DNA of 64,000 nucleotides from Spartobacteria bacterium (lineage in GTDB: Bacteria > Verrucomicrobiota > Verrucomicrobiia > Chthoniobacterales > UBA10450). Where the stretch lies: NCBI GenBank assembly GCA_003134785.1, contig PLCN01000002.1:186219-250218 (forward strand), given 5' to 3'. Every line of letters begins with the position of its first letter. Position 1 is the first letter of the stretch. Positions 1 through 10,000 of this stretch are shown here, piece by piece. The notes below the pieces were generated by a model, which saw only the letters and a program-made list of their open reading frames with translations, did not search any database and had not been told where the DNA came from. The translations under genes and the position numbers were made by a program.

Positions 1-507
1 ACGGCCGCAGAGGCGAAGCTTGTTTTCTGGGTGGGCGGCGACGCCGCCGATGTGGAAGCGATTCGCCCGTTACTGTTGGACATGGGTAACAAAATTGTTC
101 ACGCGGGAGGAAACGGAATGGGGACCTCCATCAAAATGGTGATCAATCTCTTGTTAGGCACGGGCATGGCCGCGTTCGCCGAAGGAATGGCGTTGGGGGA
201 AGGGCTCGGACTCTCGCGTAAAACGTTGTTCGATTCATTGCTGGGGATGCCCGCAGTCCCGCCGTTTCTGACGGGAAAGCGGGACAAGATCGAGAAGGGA
301 GACTATGACGCGGAGTTCCCGCTGCGCTGGATGCAGAAGGATATGCATCTCGCTTCGGTGAGTGCGTACGAATCTGGTGTGGCCATGCCCTTAGCCAACG
401 CCGCGAAAGAGCTCTATCGCCTTGCCATGAGGGAAGGACATGCCGGCCAGGATTTCTCGGCCATCTACGACTACCTAACGAATACTTATGACTTAGGCGA
501 CGATTGA
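1..507 (+). CDS. 3-hydroxyisobutyrate dehydrogenase-like NAD(P)-dependent oxidoreductase, C-terminal part
   Basis: The reading frame is already open at base 1, so only the last 168 residues are visible and the Rossmann N-terminal domain lies outside the window. The visible part is the all-helical dimerisation/substrate domain of the beta-hydroxyacid dehydrogenase family. It starts with the typical VGGD turn, followed by the GxGxxxKMVINL stretch whose lysine is the family's catalytic base. The family oxidises 3-hydroxyisobutyrate, tartronate semialdehyde or similar beta-hydroxyacids, or reduces succinic semialdehyde/glyoxylate; the substrate cannot be read from this half. An internal GTG at 31 is not the start. 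Confidence 0.85.
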   Translation, partial: TAAEAKLVFWVGGDAADVEAIRPLLLDMGNKIVHAGGNGMGTSIKMVINLLLGTGMAAFAEGMALGEGLGLSRKTLFDSLLGMPAVPPFLTGKRDKIEKGDYDAEFPLRWMQKDMHLASVSAYESGVAMPLANAAKELYRLAMREGHAGQDFSAIYDYLTNTYDLGDD

Positions 508-765
508 CCAAAAGGCACCCGCTCCGCGCGATAAGACACCTGCGATTCAATCGCAAGGTCAGGTCCGATGAGAATAAGAGAGCAGGCGAGACCGGGGTTC
601 CAGGGTGGCGCCTGCTTTGATCGTTGTGGTGTGGGTCGCGGGATCATTACGCTGATCTTCGCTTCGGAGCCTTCGGCCAAGAAGACTGGATCGACGGTAA
701 CTCCAACTTCAGCGACTGATCCCTTTAGGTGCAGCCGAATTCACTTCAGCAAGTTGGCGCGCCGG

Positions 766-1064
766 TTGACGATCGCGCTGGTATCGAGTCAGACATGTCG
801 GCGCGCGGCCGCTTTCTCGTCACCAAGAAGGAGGCGAATATTGCCTTCTTCAAAAGACGCCGAACATCCGCAACGTGCTCGTAACTGGACCCTACTTTCA
901 CGATGGCTCGCAGGAGACGCTTTGGGATGTGATGGACCATTACAACAAAGGCGCCGGCTTGCAGAGTGTTATCTCGACGAAGACATCCAGCCGCTCGCGC
1001 TAGTGAGAATAATATCGACGATCTGGTAGCTTTCATGGCGTCGCTCACCAGTGCGAACTACTAG
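766..1064 (+). pseudogene. Decayed di-haem cytochrome c peroxidase / MauG-family gene, C-terminal remnant
   Basis: Pieces of one protein lie in successive frames: SARGRFLVTKKEANIAFF, then TPNIRNVLVTGPYFHDGSQE followed by TLWDVMDHYNKGAGLQ, then YLDEDIQPLAL, then SENNIDDLVAFMASLTSANY and a stop at 1062-1064. Read in order they reproduce the C-terminus of bacterial di-haem cytochrome c peroxidases (F-K-P-x-LRN-x-x-x-T-x-PY-x-HDGS, then LxxxExxDLxxFLxSLT). At least three frameshifts separate them, near 850, 968 and 998. The upstream part with the haem-binding CxxCH motifs is gone. This is clearly decayed and not an assembly slip, because several independent shifts are needed. Confidence 0.8.
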
Positions 1065-1185
1065 GAACAGGGAACAGCGGAATTGGCTCGCCAGCGCGCA
1101 CTCTCCCGGACGAATCGGCCCCAGCGCGACACATTTAGTTGGAAACCGCCGCGGCGAACTAACCCGGAGTAGGTCTCGGGAGGAC

Positions 1186-1221
1186 CTATCTCAAAAGAGA
1201 GAGCGGCTAGCAGGTCTTAAG
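1186..1221 (+). promoter_or_regulatory. Shared upstream motif, copy 1 (CTATCTC...CTTAAG)
   Basis: This is a 36-nt block beginning CTATCTCAAAAGAGAGAG and ending CTTAAG. It lies 64 nt upstream of the peptidoglycan-binding protein at 1286. The same block, in the same orientation relative to the gene, occurs upstream of the sigma factor (2424-2459) and of the minus-strand ORF starting at 11905 (11968-12001). The CTC-AAAA-GAG core could form a tiny hairpin. Promoter, operator or RNA element cannot be distinguished from sequence. Confidence 0.6.
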
Positions 1222-1285
1222 GAGCAGATCAAAACCCCGCCTTCGCGCGGTGGCTGGCCAAGTGGAGCAGGCGCACGGTTAGGCC

Positions 1286-1591
1286 ATGAAAAGAAACAGT
1301 ATTGTTAGTTTGTTAATGGCGATCGTGGCCTGCGCCATGCAACCGGCCAACGCAGGGAATGCGGATCGCGTGGAAAACCCGACAGAAGTCGGTTACAGCA
1401 GCCTGGATAACGATCCAGTGGTCCGTGAGGTTCAGATAGCCCTGGAAAAGAAGGGGTACAACGTTGGCAACACCGAAGGCAAGTTCAACGCGGACACCCG
1501 TGCCGCGGTGAACCGCTTCGAAAGGGACAGCGGATTGCCCGAAACCGGAAGCATCACGCCGGCCGTGCTCAAAGCCCTGGGGCTGAGCTAG
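1286..1591 (+). CDS. Small secreted peptidoglycan-binding domain protein
   Basis: The product has 101 residues. Residues 1-23 form a signal peptide (MKRNSIVSLL...ANA). The rest is a single PG_binding_1 domain of about 60 residues, with the diagnostic VREVQIALEKKGYNVG, GKFNADTRAAVNRFE and TGSITPAVLKALGL segments. Such domains bind the peptide or glycan part of peptidoglycan, so a periplasmic, wall-associated role is expected. No catalytic domain is attached. A conserved motif shared with the sigma-factor gene lies 64 nt upstream. No strong ribosome-binding site is visible before the ATG. Confidence 0.85.
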   Translation: MKRNSIVSLLMAIVACAMQPANAGNADRVENPTEVGYSSLDNDPVVREVQIALEKKGYNVGNTEGKFNADTRAAVNRFERDSGLPETGSITPAVLKALGLS

Positions 1592-1600
1592 GCACATCTG

Positions 1601-1655
1601 GAGGAGGCGGGGCAGCGCGTCAGAGCGCACGCCTCGGCGCCATGTCCGCCTCCTC
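1601..1655 (+). terminator. Perfect 10-bp inverted repeat after the peptidoglycan-binding gene
   Basis: GAGGAGGCGG at 1601-1610 is perfectly repeated in inverse orientation as CCGCCTCCTC at 1646-1655. It begins 9 nt after the stop codon of the preceding gene and ends 8 nt before the next ATG. The 35-nt loop and the absence of a T-run make this atypical for an intrinsic terminator; it may instead affect translation of the downstream ORF. Confidence 0.35.
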
Positions 1656-1663
1656 ATTGCTCG

Positions 1664-2005
1664 ATGAAAACAAATATTATGATCGCCTGCTTGGCCACTG
1701 GACTTCTGATGTTAGGTCAACCAGCGCTCGCTGCCGGTAATCACGCTATCGCTACCTCTCACGCCGCTTCTTTTGAGCACAGACTTCGTGCAGATAAAGC
1801 TCGACGGCTCGTGCCTCTCTTCGAGCGCGATATCTCTGGAGTGATCTCCCGCGCTATCCGCGGCGGTAATTGGGTGCAAATGGTGAACCCGCGCGCACCG
1901 ACGAAATACGGTACCTCAGAGGAAAGTGTTTCGCTGGATCCCGGGTTCCCGGCAAGGGGAACGGAATCAAGTTTGTCAGCATTTCTTTTTAGCAAGTGGC
2001 AATGA
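1664..2005 (+). CDS. Hypothetical small secreted protein
   Basis: The product has 113 residues with a good signal peptide (MKTNIMIACLATGLLMLGQPALAAG, residues 1-25). The mature part is Arg/Ser-rich and matches no family I recognise. It follows the peptidoglycan-binding protein by 72 nt across a 10-bp inverted repeat. Signal peptide and position support a real gene. The second half has low-complexity composition and could be a frameshifted tail. Confidence 0.5.
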   Translation: MKTNIMIACLATGLLMLGQPALAAGNHAIATSHAASFEHRLRADKARRLVPLFERDISGVISRAIRGGNWVQMVNPRAPTKYGTSEESVSLDPGFPARGTESSLSAFLFSKWQ

Positions 2006-2423
2006 ACGAACGACTCCGTGCATGAACAGGAGTGGCTCTCTCCGATCCTGGTAAATTGCGCTCACCCTGCATCACGCGATCTACTTCTTCGGAGGGACCA
2101 CTCATCAGTTTCTAAGTGACGAAACGGGGGTGGGGGCAAGCTGCGGCGCAGAACAAGTTGATTCCGTCGCTTTGTGCGGGGGCCCGGACTATGTATCAAT
2201 CCAGCGCGATTATTTCCGCGCGCCCGCTTGTGCAGTAAGGTCGCCTCCGACGAACTTGAGCTTGGGTTCGGTTATCGAGAAGGAGCTGGTGAAGGATTGG
2301 CATACGTGTTGGTGGGCACCGCTGTTTTCAGCGCGACATCAGATCAGAATCGCAATTCCTCCGGGCAATCGCAACGCCCACTGTTGGCGGTGGTGTGTGA
2401 GTCTTAGGGCGCCTCGGAAATCG
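2006..2423. other. Intergenic region without recognisable gene
   Basis: I see no signal peptide, family motif or convincing ribosome-binding site in the short open frames here (2130-2444 and 2174-2407, plus strand). The stretch is probably non-coding or strongly decayed. It ends in the shared motif upstream of the sigma factor. Confidence 0.5.
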
Positions 2424-2459
2424 CTATCTCAAAAGAGGGAGTAATAGGCCGTTCTTAAG
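2424..2459 (+). promoter_or_regulatory. Shared upstream motif, copy 2 (before the sigma factor)
   Basis: CTATCTCAAAAGAGGGAG is followed by 12 nt and then CTTAAG. Length (36 nt) and internal spacing are identical to copy 1, although the 12-nt spacer is largely different. It ends 78 nt before the sigma-factor ATG. A CTCGGA block sits a little upstream (2413-2418), and a similar CTCGGG precedes copy 1. Confidence 0.6.
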
Positions 2460-2537
2460 TAGCATGGCAAAATCCCACGATCGCTCAATGGCGCTAGCTC
2501 ATAGAGCACGGATAACTTTGAACGTTCAACAAACCAT

Positions 2538-3386
2538 ATGAATACCAATAATAACGATGCCTCAATTAAGGCCTACCTGCGTGAGATCGGGCGCATCCCA
2601 CTCTTGACGCCGCAGCAGGAGATCGAGCTCGCCGAGAAGGTTGCGAACGGCGACCGAGAGGCGCGCGCCCTCATGATCAGTTCGAACCTGCGTTTCGTGG
2701 TGACGATCGCGCAGGACTACGCGCATCTCGGCTTGCCGTTTCTGGACATCATCTCCGAAGGAAACATCGGATTGACGATAGCGGTCGATCGGTTTGACCC
2801 ATCAAAAGGCGCAAAGCTCAGCACCTATGCGGCGTGGTGGATCAAGCAATCCATCAAGCGCGCTCTCTCTAATCAAGGCAAGACAATCCGATTGCCTGTT
2901 CACCTCGGCGACAAGATCTTGAAGATCCGCCGCGTGGCACTGCAGATGAGCGAGGAGCTCGGCCGCGAGCCAACCGATGACGAGTTAGGCGAGGAGATCG
3001 GCATCGCCGTCGGAAAAGTTACGCAATTGAAAACGGCTTCGATTCGTCCTGCTTCGCTCGACGCGCCCATTGGTGACCAGGACTTGACGGAATTTGGCGA
3101 AAGTGTCGCGGACGAAGAGGCGCGAACGCCGTTTGAAGTATTGCGCGACAAGGACCTGCGCAACGAAGTCGACGGCTTGCTCGAAGAGCTTGACGACAGG
3201 GAGAAGAAAATCATTTCCGAGCGTTTTGGTTTCGACGGCGGCAAGCGGAAGACGCTTGAACAAATCGGCAACAAATTGGGGGTCTCGCGTGAGAGAATCC
3301 GGCAATTGGAGAATGTCGCGCTCGTGAAATTACGCCGCGCGCTCAGCCAAAAGGAGGCTCCCATCGGGCTTCCGGCCGCGGCTTAA
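2538..3386 (+). CDS. RNA polymerase sigma-70 family factor (alternative, group 2/3-like)
   Basis: The product has 282 residues. Residues 8-30 are region 1.2 (IKAYLREIGRIPLLTPQQEI), about 45-115 region 2 with the -10 recognition and melting helix (DRFDPSKGAKLSTYAAWWIK), about 120-195 region 3, and about 215-272 region 4 with the -35 helix-turn-helix (LEQIGNKLGVSRERIRQLE). It lacks the long region 1.1 and non-conserved region of housekeeping RpoD, so it is a shorter alternative sigma, similar in layout to RpoS/RpoH-type or SigB/C-type stress factors. The motif at 2424-2459 is shared with two other genes. This could mean autoregulation or a common regulator. Confidence 0.93.
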   Translation: MNTNNNDASIKAYLREIGRIPLLTPQQEIELAEKVANGDREARALMISSNLRFVVTIAQDYAHLGLPFLDIISEGNIGLTIAVDRFDPSKGAKLSTYAAWWIKQSIKRALSNQGKTIRLPVHLGDKILKIRRVALQMSEELGREPTDDELGEEIGIAVGKVTQLKTASIRPASLDAPIGDQDLTEFGESVADEEARTPFEVLRDKDLRNEVDGLLEELDDREKKIISERFGFDGGKRKTLEQIGNKLGVSRERIRQLENVALVKLRRALSQKEAPIGLPAAA

Positions 3387-3436
3387 GAAAGACACCATCA
3401 CTCGAACCTGATTTTAGCGAATAAGATTGGAACACT

Positions 3437-3873
3437 ATGAGCAGAGTCGTTGAGGCAGACTTTTTTCCCCACGCCTTTGAAGCAATTAAGAATAGGCCAT
3501 CGATCCTGATTATTGATAGCAACCACGACCTTACTCGCGCGGCCAAGCGGGCCCTGGAAAGACGGGCCGCTACTTCGTCTTTGAGGAGAATGACGCGACC
3601 AGGGCTCATCAAACGGCGCAGAATCTGAAGCCGGATCTTATCCTGCTGGATGTGGCGATGCCGGAAACGGACGGCGGGGAAGTCGCGGCGAGGATTCAAT
3701 CCGATCCGGCCTTGCACCGGACGCCAATTGTTTTCCTCACGGCTCTGGTGACGAAGGACGAAGCAAGACCGGGCTTGTCTATCCACGGACATCCATTTCT
3801 GGCGAAGCCAGTCAGTTTTGCGGACTTGATCGAAGGCATCGAAGAGAATCTGCCTCAACGCGCAGCGTCTTGA
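3437..3873 (+). pseudogene. Response-regulator receiver domain, single frameshift
   Basis: The frame from 3437 gives MSRVVEADFF...SILIIDSNHDLTRAAKRALER and then degrades. One base shift near 3560 restores GRYFVFEENDATRAHQTAQN, LKPDLILLDVAMPETDGGEV and continues to the stop at 3873. The joined product is a complete CheY-like receiver: phospho-acceptor Asp in LLDV, the conserved Thr in FLTALV and Lys in HPFLAKPV. There is no output domain. One missing A in GAAAGACGGG would explain everything, so this is either a very young pseudogene or a sequencing/assembly error. It lies 51 nt after the sigma factor. Confidence 0.8.
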
Positions 3874-3909
3874 ACGCGGAGGTCGAGCTGGTAGACCTTC
3901 GATAGCGAC

Positions 3910-6900
3910 TTAACCCGCGGAAGGCTGAGGCGCCTGCCAACCCGCTGTTGGCAGCGCTTGCGGACGGCGGCGAAGCTTCCGGCGTTGCCGCAATTGATCG
4001 AGAGCAAGGTAGATAACCGGCGTGGTGTAAAGCGTCAGCATTTGGGAGACGATCAAGCCGCCGACAATGGCAATGCCGAGCGGCTTTCGCAGTTCGCTGC
4101 CAACACCCATACCGATAGCGAGTGGCACGGCGCCGAAAAGCGCGGCGGTCGTCGTCATCATGATCGGGCGGAAGCGCACGAGGCAGGCCTGGTAAATAGA
4201 TTCTTCCGGCGTGAGACCCTGGTGGCGTTCGGCCTCGAGCGCGAAATCCACCATCATGATCGCATTCTTTTTCACGATGCCGATGAGCAGAATGATGCCG
4301 ATGGTCGAGACGATGGAAAGCTCGTCGCCGCTCACGAGCAGCGCGAGCAACGCCCCCAATCCCGCCGACGGCAGAGTGGAAAGAATCGTGAGCGGGTGGA
4401 TAAGACTTTCGTAAAGCATGCCGAGCACGATGTAGACGGCGATGAGCGCGGTGAGAATAAGAAGCGGTTGCGAGGACAGGGACGCTTGAAAGACCTGCGC
4501 CGTTCCGGCGAAACTTCCGCGAATGCCCGAAGGCATGCCCAACTCCTTCGCCGCGCGCTGAATGATCTGCGTCGCTTCGCCTAACGAGACGCCAGGCGCG
4601 GTGTTAAAGGAGACGGTCACGCACGGAAACTGGCCCTGATGATTGACGGAGAGCGGCGTATTCGCGGTCTCGAAATGCGCGATGGTGCTCAGCGGCACCT
4701 GCTTGCCGGAGTTAGACTTGACATAAATACTGTCGAGCGAGGTTGGGTCGAGCTGGAACCTGGGATCCACTTCGAGCACGACGTGATACTGGTTTTGCTC
4801 CGTATAAATGATCGAAACCTGCCGCTGGCCGAACGCGCTGTAGAGAGTGCTGTCCACGGCCTGCGGCTGGATGCCGAGACGCGCGGCGGCGTCGCGATCG
4901 ATCACAACGTTCTCTTGCAAGCCGCGAAATTGCTGATCGCTGGTCGCGTCTTTGATCTGGGGATACTCTTGCAACTTCGTGACGAGTTTCGGCGCCCACG
5001 AATTCAGCTCCTCGATGTTTTGATCGGTGAGAGCGTATTGATAGAGCGCCTTCGAAGAGCGGCCACCGACGCGAATATCCTGGCCGGGTTGAAGGAAAAG
5101 ATTCGCGCCGGTGATTTTCGAGAGCTTCTGCCGCAGCCGCGCGATGATCACCCCGACATCATCTTTGCGTTCGTTCTTGCCGCTGCCTTTCGGTTTCAAA
5201 CTGATGAACATCCGTCCGCTATTCAAGGCCGAGCCGCTGCCACCACCGAAAAACGAGCCGACCGCTTGCACGGCCGGATCCGCCATGACCGTTTTCACAA
5301 TCGCATCCTGTTTTTCCTGCATGGCTGCGAAGGAAATGTCCTGCGCGGCCTCCGTCGCGCCCATCATTTGCCCGGTGTCCTGTTGCGGGAAAAATCCTTT
5401 CGGCACAACGAAGTAAAGCCAGACGGTGGCGACGATGACCGCTCCGGTCACAACGAGCATGAGATATTCGTGGCGGAGCACCCATTTCAAGGTGTGCGTA
5501 TAGAAATCGTGCATCGCATCGAAGCCGCGTTCGCTTGCGCGATAAATCGGGCCGCGTTTTCTGCCGGAATCTTCCTGTTTCAAGAAGCGGCCGCAGAGCA
5601 TCGGAGTAAGCGTCAGCGAGACGACGCCGGAGACGAGAATTGCGGCACTGAGCGTGACGGCAAATTCGTGGAACAAGCGACCGATCAATCCGCTCATGAA
5701 AAGCAACGGAATAAAAACAGCGACCAGCGACAAGCTGATGGAAATCACCGTGAATCCGATCTGGCGCGCACCCTTCAACGCCGCGTTGAAAGGCGATTCG
5801 CCCTGCTCGAGGAAGCGAACGATATTTTCGATCACAACAATCGCATCGTCCACGACGAAGCCAGTCGAAACGGTGAGCGCCATGAGCGAAAGATTGTCCA
5901 GGCTATAACCGCAGAGCCACATCACGCCGAAGGTGCCGGCGATCGCGAGCGGCATCGTGATGCCGGCGATGAACGTCGGCCAAAAGCGGCGGAGAAAGAG
6001 AAACATCACCATCACGACCAGCGCCATTGTGATGAGAAGCGTGAGCTGCACGTCACGCACCGACGAGCGAATCGTGGTCGTGCGGTCGTTCATTACGTCA
6101 AGCCGGACGTTCGGCGGGAGCCACGTGCGCAATTGCGGAAGCATGGCGTTGACCAGGTCCGTGGTGCGGACCACGTTCGCGTCCGGCTGCTTGAAAATGA
6201 CGAGGAGGACGGCGCGTTTATTGTTAAAGAGGCCGGCCTGATCGCGGTTTTCCTGCGCATCGATGGCGGTGCCAATGTCGCGCAATGGCACGGCCGCGCC
6301 GTTATGTTGCGCGACGATGATGGGCTGATATTGCGACGCCTGTAAAAGCTGATCGTTGCTCGAAATGACAAAACGTTGCTCAGGACCATCGAGCGCTCCT
6401 TTCGGAGAGTTGACGTTCACCTGCGAAAGGGTCGTGCGAATGTCTTCGATGCTCAGGCCCATCGAAGCGAGCGCGACCGGATTGACCTGCACGCGCACGG
6501 CAGACTTCGCGCCGCCACCGATAACCACCTGACTGACGCCTTCCACCTGGCTGATGCGCTGGCCGATGATTTGATCGGCCAGATTGTAGACCTCCGAGAG
6601 CGGCTGCGTGTCCGAAGTCATGGCCAGGATCATGATAGGCGCGTCGGAAGGATTCACCTTTCGGTAGGACGGCGGATTCGGGAGCCCGCTCGGCAATTCC
6701 CCGGCCGCCGCATTGATCGCGCTCTGGACGTCGCGTGCGGCGCCGTTGATGTCGCGATTGAGATCGAATTGAATCGTGATGGACGATCCGCCTAACGAGC
6801 TCACAGAAGTGATTTCAGAAACGCCGGCGATTTGCGCGAAACGGCGTTCGAGCGGTGCGGCCAGGGACGATGCCGCGGTCCCCGGATCGACCCCAGGCTC

Positions 6901-7059
6901 CTGCGCGTTCACCGAGATCGTGGGGAAATCAACTTTCGGCAGCGGCGCCACCGGCAAAAAATGATAAGCGACCGCGCCAAAGAGCAAGATGCCCGCGGCG
7001 AGCAACGAGGTCCCAACCGGCCGGCGAACGAATGGCTCAGAAACGTTCATGTTCGCCAT
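3910..7059 (-). CDS. RND multidrug efflux inner-membrane transporter (MdtC-like)
   Basis: The product has 1049 residues, the usual length for HAE1 RND pumps. An N-terminal TM helix follows MNVSEPFVRRPVGTSLLAAG. The proton-relay Asp pair appears in STGFVVDDAIVVIEN and the relay Lys in LLIGIVKKNAIMMVD. Two large periplasmic loops give the porter and docking domains. It is the last gene of a three-gene minus-strand operon and overlaps the preceding RND gene by 23 nt. Two different RND subunits after one adaptor is the MdtABC arrangement, in which the pumps form a heterotrimer. No outer-membrane channel gene follows. Confidence 0.92.
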   Translation of the reverse strand: MANMNVSEPFVRRPVGTSLLAAGILLFGAVAYHFLPVAPLPKVDFPTISVNAQEPGVDPGTAASSLAAPLERRFAQIAGVSEITSVSSLGGSSITIQFDLNRDINGAARDVQSAINAAAGELPSGLPNPPSYRKVNPSDAPIMILAMTSDTQPLSEVYNLADQIIGQRISQVEGVSQVVIGGGAKSAVRVQVNPVALASMGLSIEDIRTTLSQVNVNSPKGALDGPEQRFVISSNDQLLQASQYQPIIVAQHNGAAVPLRDIGTAIDAQENRDQAGLFNNKRAVLLVIFKQPDANVVRTTDLVNAMLPQLRTWLPPNVRLDVMNDRTTTIRSSVRDVQLTLLITMALVVMVMFLFLRRFWPTFIAGITMPLAIAGTFGVMWLCGYSLDNLSLMALTVSTGFVVDDAIVVIENIVRFLEQGESPFNAALKGARQIGFTVISISLSLVAVFIPLLFMSGLIGRLFHEFAVTLSAAILVSGVVSLTLTPMLCGRFLKQEDSGRKRGPIYRASERGFDAMHDFYTHTLKWVLRHEYLMLVVTGAVIVATVWLYFVVPKGFFPQQDTGQMMGATEAAQDISFAAMQEKQDAIVKTVMADPAVQAVGSFFGGGSGSALNSGRMFISLKPKGSGKNERKDDVGVIIARLRQKLSKITGANLFLQPGQDIRVGGRSSKALYQYALTDQNIEELNSWAPKLVTKLQEYPQIKDATSDQQFRGLQENVVIDRDAAARLGIQPQAVDSTLYSAFGQRQVSIIYTEQNQYHVVLEVDPRFQLDPTSLDSIYVKSNSGKQVPLSTIAHFETANTPLSVNHQGQFPCVTVSFNTAPGVSLGEATQIIQRAAKELGMPSGIRGSFAGTAQVFQASLSSQPLLILTALIAVYIVLGMLYESLIHPLTILSTLPSAGLGALLALLVSGDELSIVSTIGIILLIGIVKKNAIMMVDFALEAERHQGLTPEESIYQACLVRFRPIMMTTTAALFGAVPLAIGMGVGSELRKPLGIAIVGGLIVSQMLTLYTTPVIYLALDQLRQRRKLRRRPQALPTAGWQAPQPSAG

Positions 7060-10000
7060 CGACTCCCGCTAACTCAGGCTCGTCATCGTGCTCGTAAACG
7101 TTCGCGGGCCCTGTCCGGAGCGGCAATTCCGCTTGCTCCAATCGCCCTCTGTTTCGGCGTTCCTCGATCCAGTGGCCTAGGCGATCGAGATAGAGATAAA
7201 TCACCGGAGTGGTGTAAAGCGTCAGGAATTGCGAGAGGAGCAAACCGCCCACGATGGAAATACCGAGCGGACGCCGGAGCTCACTCCCAGTGCCGGTTTC
7301 CAAGGCTAGCGGCAATGCGCCGAGGAGCGCCGCCGCCGTCGTCATCATGATGGGGCGAAAGCGCAGCAGGCACGCCTGATAAATTGACTCCTCGGGCGAC
7401 ATCCCTTCTTCGCGTTCCGCTTCGAGCGCGAAGTCGATCATCATGATCGCGTTCTTTTTCACGATGCCGATGAGCAGGATGATGCCGATGAGCGCCACGA
7501 GTGAAAAATCGATGTGGCAAACGAGCAGCGCGAGAAGCGCGCCCACGCCGGCGGAAGGGAGCGTCGAAAGGATCGTGATCGGATGAATGTAACTTTCGTA
7601 GAGAACGCCAAGCACGATGTAGATGACGACGATGGCAGCGAGAATGAGAAACGGCTCGCTTGTGAGCGAGGAACGAAATTCCGCGGCCGCGCCGGAAAAC
7701 GTCGCGGCGATCGTGTCTGGCAACCCTATTTCTTGCCCGGCCTTTTCGATCGCGGGAATCGCGTGACTGAGCGAGCTGCCCGGCTGCAGGTTGAATGAGA
7801 TGGTTGCGGCGGGGAATTGGCCTTGATGCAAAATCGCGAGTGGAGTGTTGCTCTCGCGCATGGTGGCAAACGCACTCAGCGGCACGGGCTGTCCGCTGCT
7901 CGACTTCACGTAAATCTTGTCGAGCACATCGGGCGATGTCCGGAAGTTCGGCTCGACCTCGAGGACGACGCGGAATTGATTGAGCTGCGTGAAGATGATC
8001 GAGACCTGCCGCTGGCCAAACGCATCGTAGAGCGTGTCGTCGATGGCCTGCGGCAGGACGTTGAGCCGCGATGCTTTCTCGCGATCGACATCGACGTTGA
8101 TCTGCAAGCCATTGACCTGCTGATCGCTCGCGACGTCGCTCAGTTGCGGCAACGTGCCGAGCTTTTGGACCAGCTTCGGCATCCACTCGGCGAGCTCGGC
8201 CGAATCCGCGTCCTGGAGCAAGTATTGGTATTGCGTGCGACTGACGCGCGCGTCGATTTGCAAATCCTGCGCCGCTTGCATGAAGAGCGAGACGCCTTCG
8301 ACATCGCGCGTCGCATCGCGCAAACGATTGATGATGTCGTCCGCGCCCGACTGCCGCTGATTGTGCGGTTTGAGCACGATGTAGAGCCGCGCCGTGTTCA
8401 CGGTGGCGTTCACGCTGCCCGCGCCGAGGGAAGCCGACACGCTCGTGACATCCGGATCGCGCCGGACGATGTCGGAAATCGCGTGGACGCGCTCGACCAT
8501 CGCCTTGAACGAAATGGTCTCCGCTGCATCAGTCACTCCCACAATCACGCCGGTGTCCTGCTGAGGCAGCAGGCCTTTCGGGATAACGATGTAGAGCAGG
8601 ATCGTCGCGACGAGCGTGATCAGCGCGACGATCAAGGTGAACCGCTGATGAGCGAGCACCCAGCGGAGGCCGTGCTCGTAGAGATTGCGGAAACCGGTGA
8701 AGAAATCTTCCGTCCAGCGATAGAAGCGGCCGCGGTGCGATTGCTCTTCTTCTTTTTCCGCGCGCAGCAGCTTGGCGCACATCATCGGCGTGAGAGTGAG
8801 GGAAACGAAAGCCGAGACGGCGACGGCCACGCTCATCGTGATCGCGAATTCGCGAAAGAGGCGGCCAACGATTCCGGTCATGAACAGAAGCGGTATGAAA
8901 ACGGCGATGAGCGAGACGCTCAACGACACCACCGTGAAACCAATCTGGCGCGCGCCTTTCAGCGCCGCTTCCAGCGGCGGATCGCCGGCTTCGATGTAGC
9001 GCACGATGTTCTCGATCATCACGATCGCGTCATCCACGACGAAGCCGGTCGAGATGGTCAGCGCCATCAACGAGAGGTTATCGAGACTGAACCCGGCGAG
9101 ATACATGACGCCGAATGTGCCGATGAGCGAGAGCGGCAGCGCCACACTCGTAATCACGGTCGCCCACAGTTTTCGCAGGAAAACGAACATCACCATCACC
9201 ACGAGCGCGATCGTCAGCAGCAGCGTGAGTTGCACGTCGGTCACGGATGCGCGGATCGTTTCCGTGCGGTCTGCCAGCACGGTCACTTTCACCGAAGGCG
9301 GCAGGGTCCCGGTCAATCGCGGAAGCAACTGCTTCACGGCATCGACGGTTTGAATAATATTCGCCCCCGGCTGGCGTTGAATGTCGAGCAGCACCGCCGG
9401 TTTTTCTCCGCTCTTCGTGCCCACCCAGGCCGCGAGCTGATCGTTCTCCACGCTGTCGATGATGTTTGCGATATCGCCCAGCCGAATTGGCGCGCCGTTT
9501 TTGTACGCCACCACGATCGGTTTGTAGGCGTCGGCGGAAAAAATCTGGTCGTTCGATCCGATCGTGTACGATTGCCGCGGCCCGTCGAAACTTCCTTTGG
9601 GCGCATTGACGTTCGCCTGCCCGAGGATTGTCCTCACATCCTCGAGGCTGAGACCGAGCGCGGAAATCGCAGCCGGGTTCACCTGCACCCGCACCGCCGG
9701 TTTTTGATTTCCCTGGATCGTGACCAGGCCGACGCCGGTGACTTCGCTCAGTTTCTGCGCCAGCAGCGTGTCGGCAAAATCGTTCACCCGATCCAGCGGC
9801 AAACTGTCGGAGGTGATGGAAAGCGTGAGGATCGGCGTGTCGGCCGGATTGACCTTGTTGTATTTGGGCGGATTCGGAAGGTCCTTGGGCAGAAATCCAC
9901 CGGCGACATTGATGGCGGCCTGCACATCCTGCGCGGCCACGTCGATCGGCCGGTCGAGCACGAACTGGAGTGTGATCGTCGAGGTTCCGAACGAACTGGT

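Noticed and set aside
2130-2444. 104-codon plus-strand frame between the small secreted protein and the sigma factor
   Set aside because: No ribosome-binding site, no domain, and it overlaps the conserved upstream motif of the sigma-factor gene.
4639-6345. 568-codon open frame on the plus strand inside the RND pump gene
   Set aside because: It is antisense to a clearly conserved RND gene; composition is Arg/His/Asp-rich with no domain, a typical GC-rich shadow frame.
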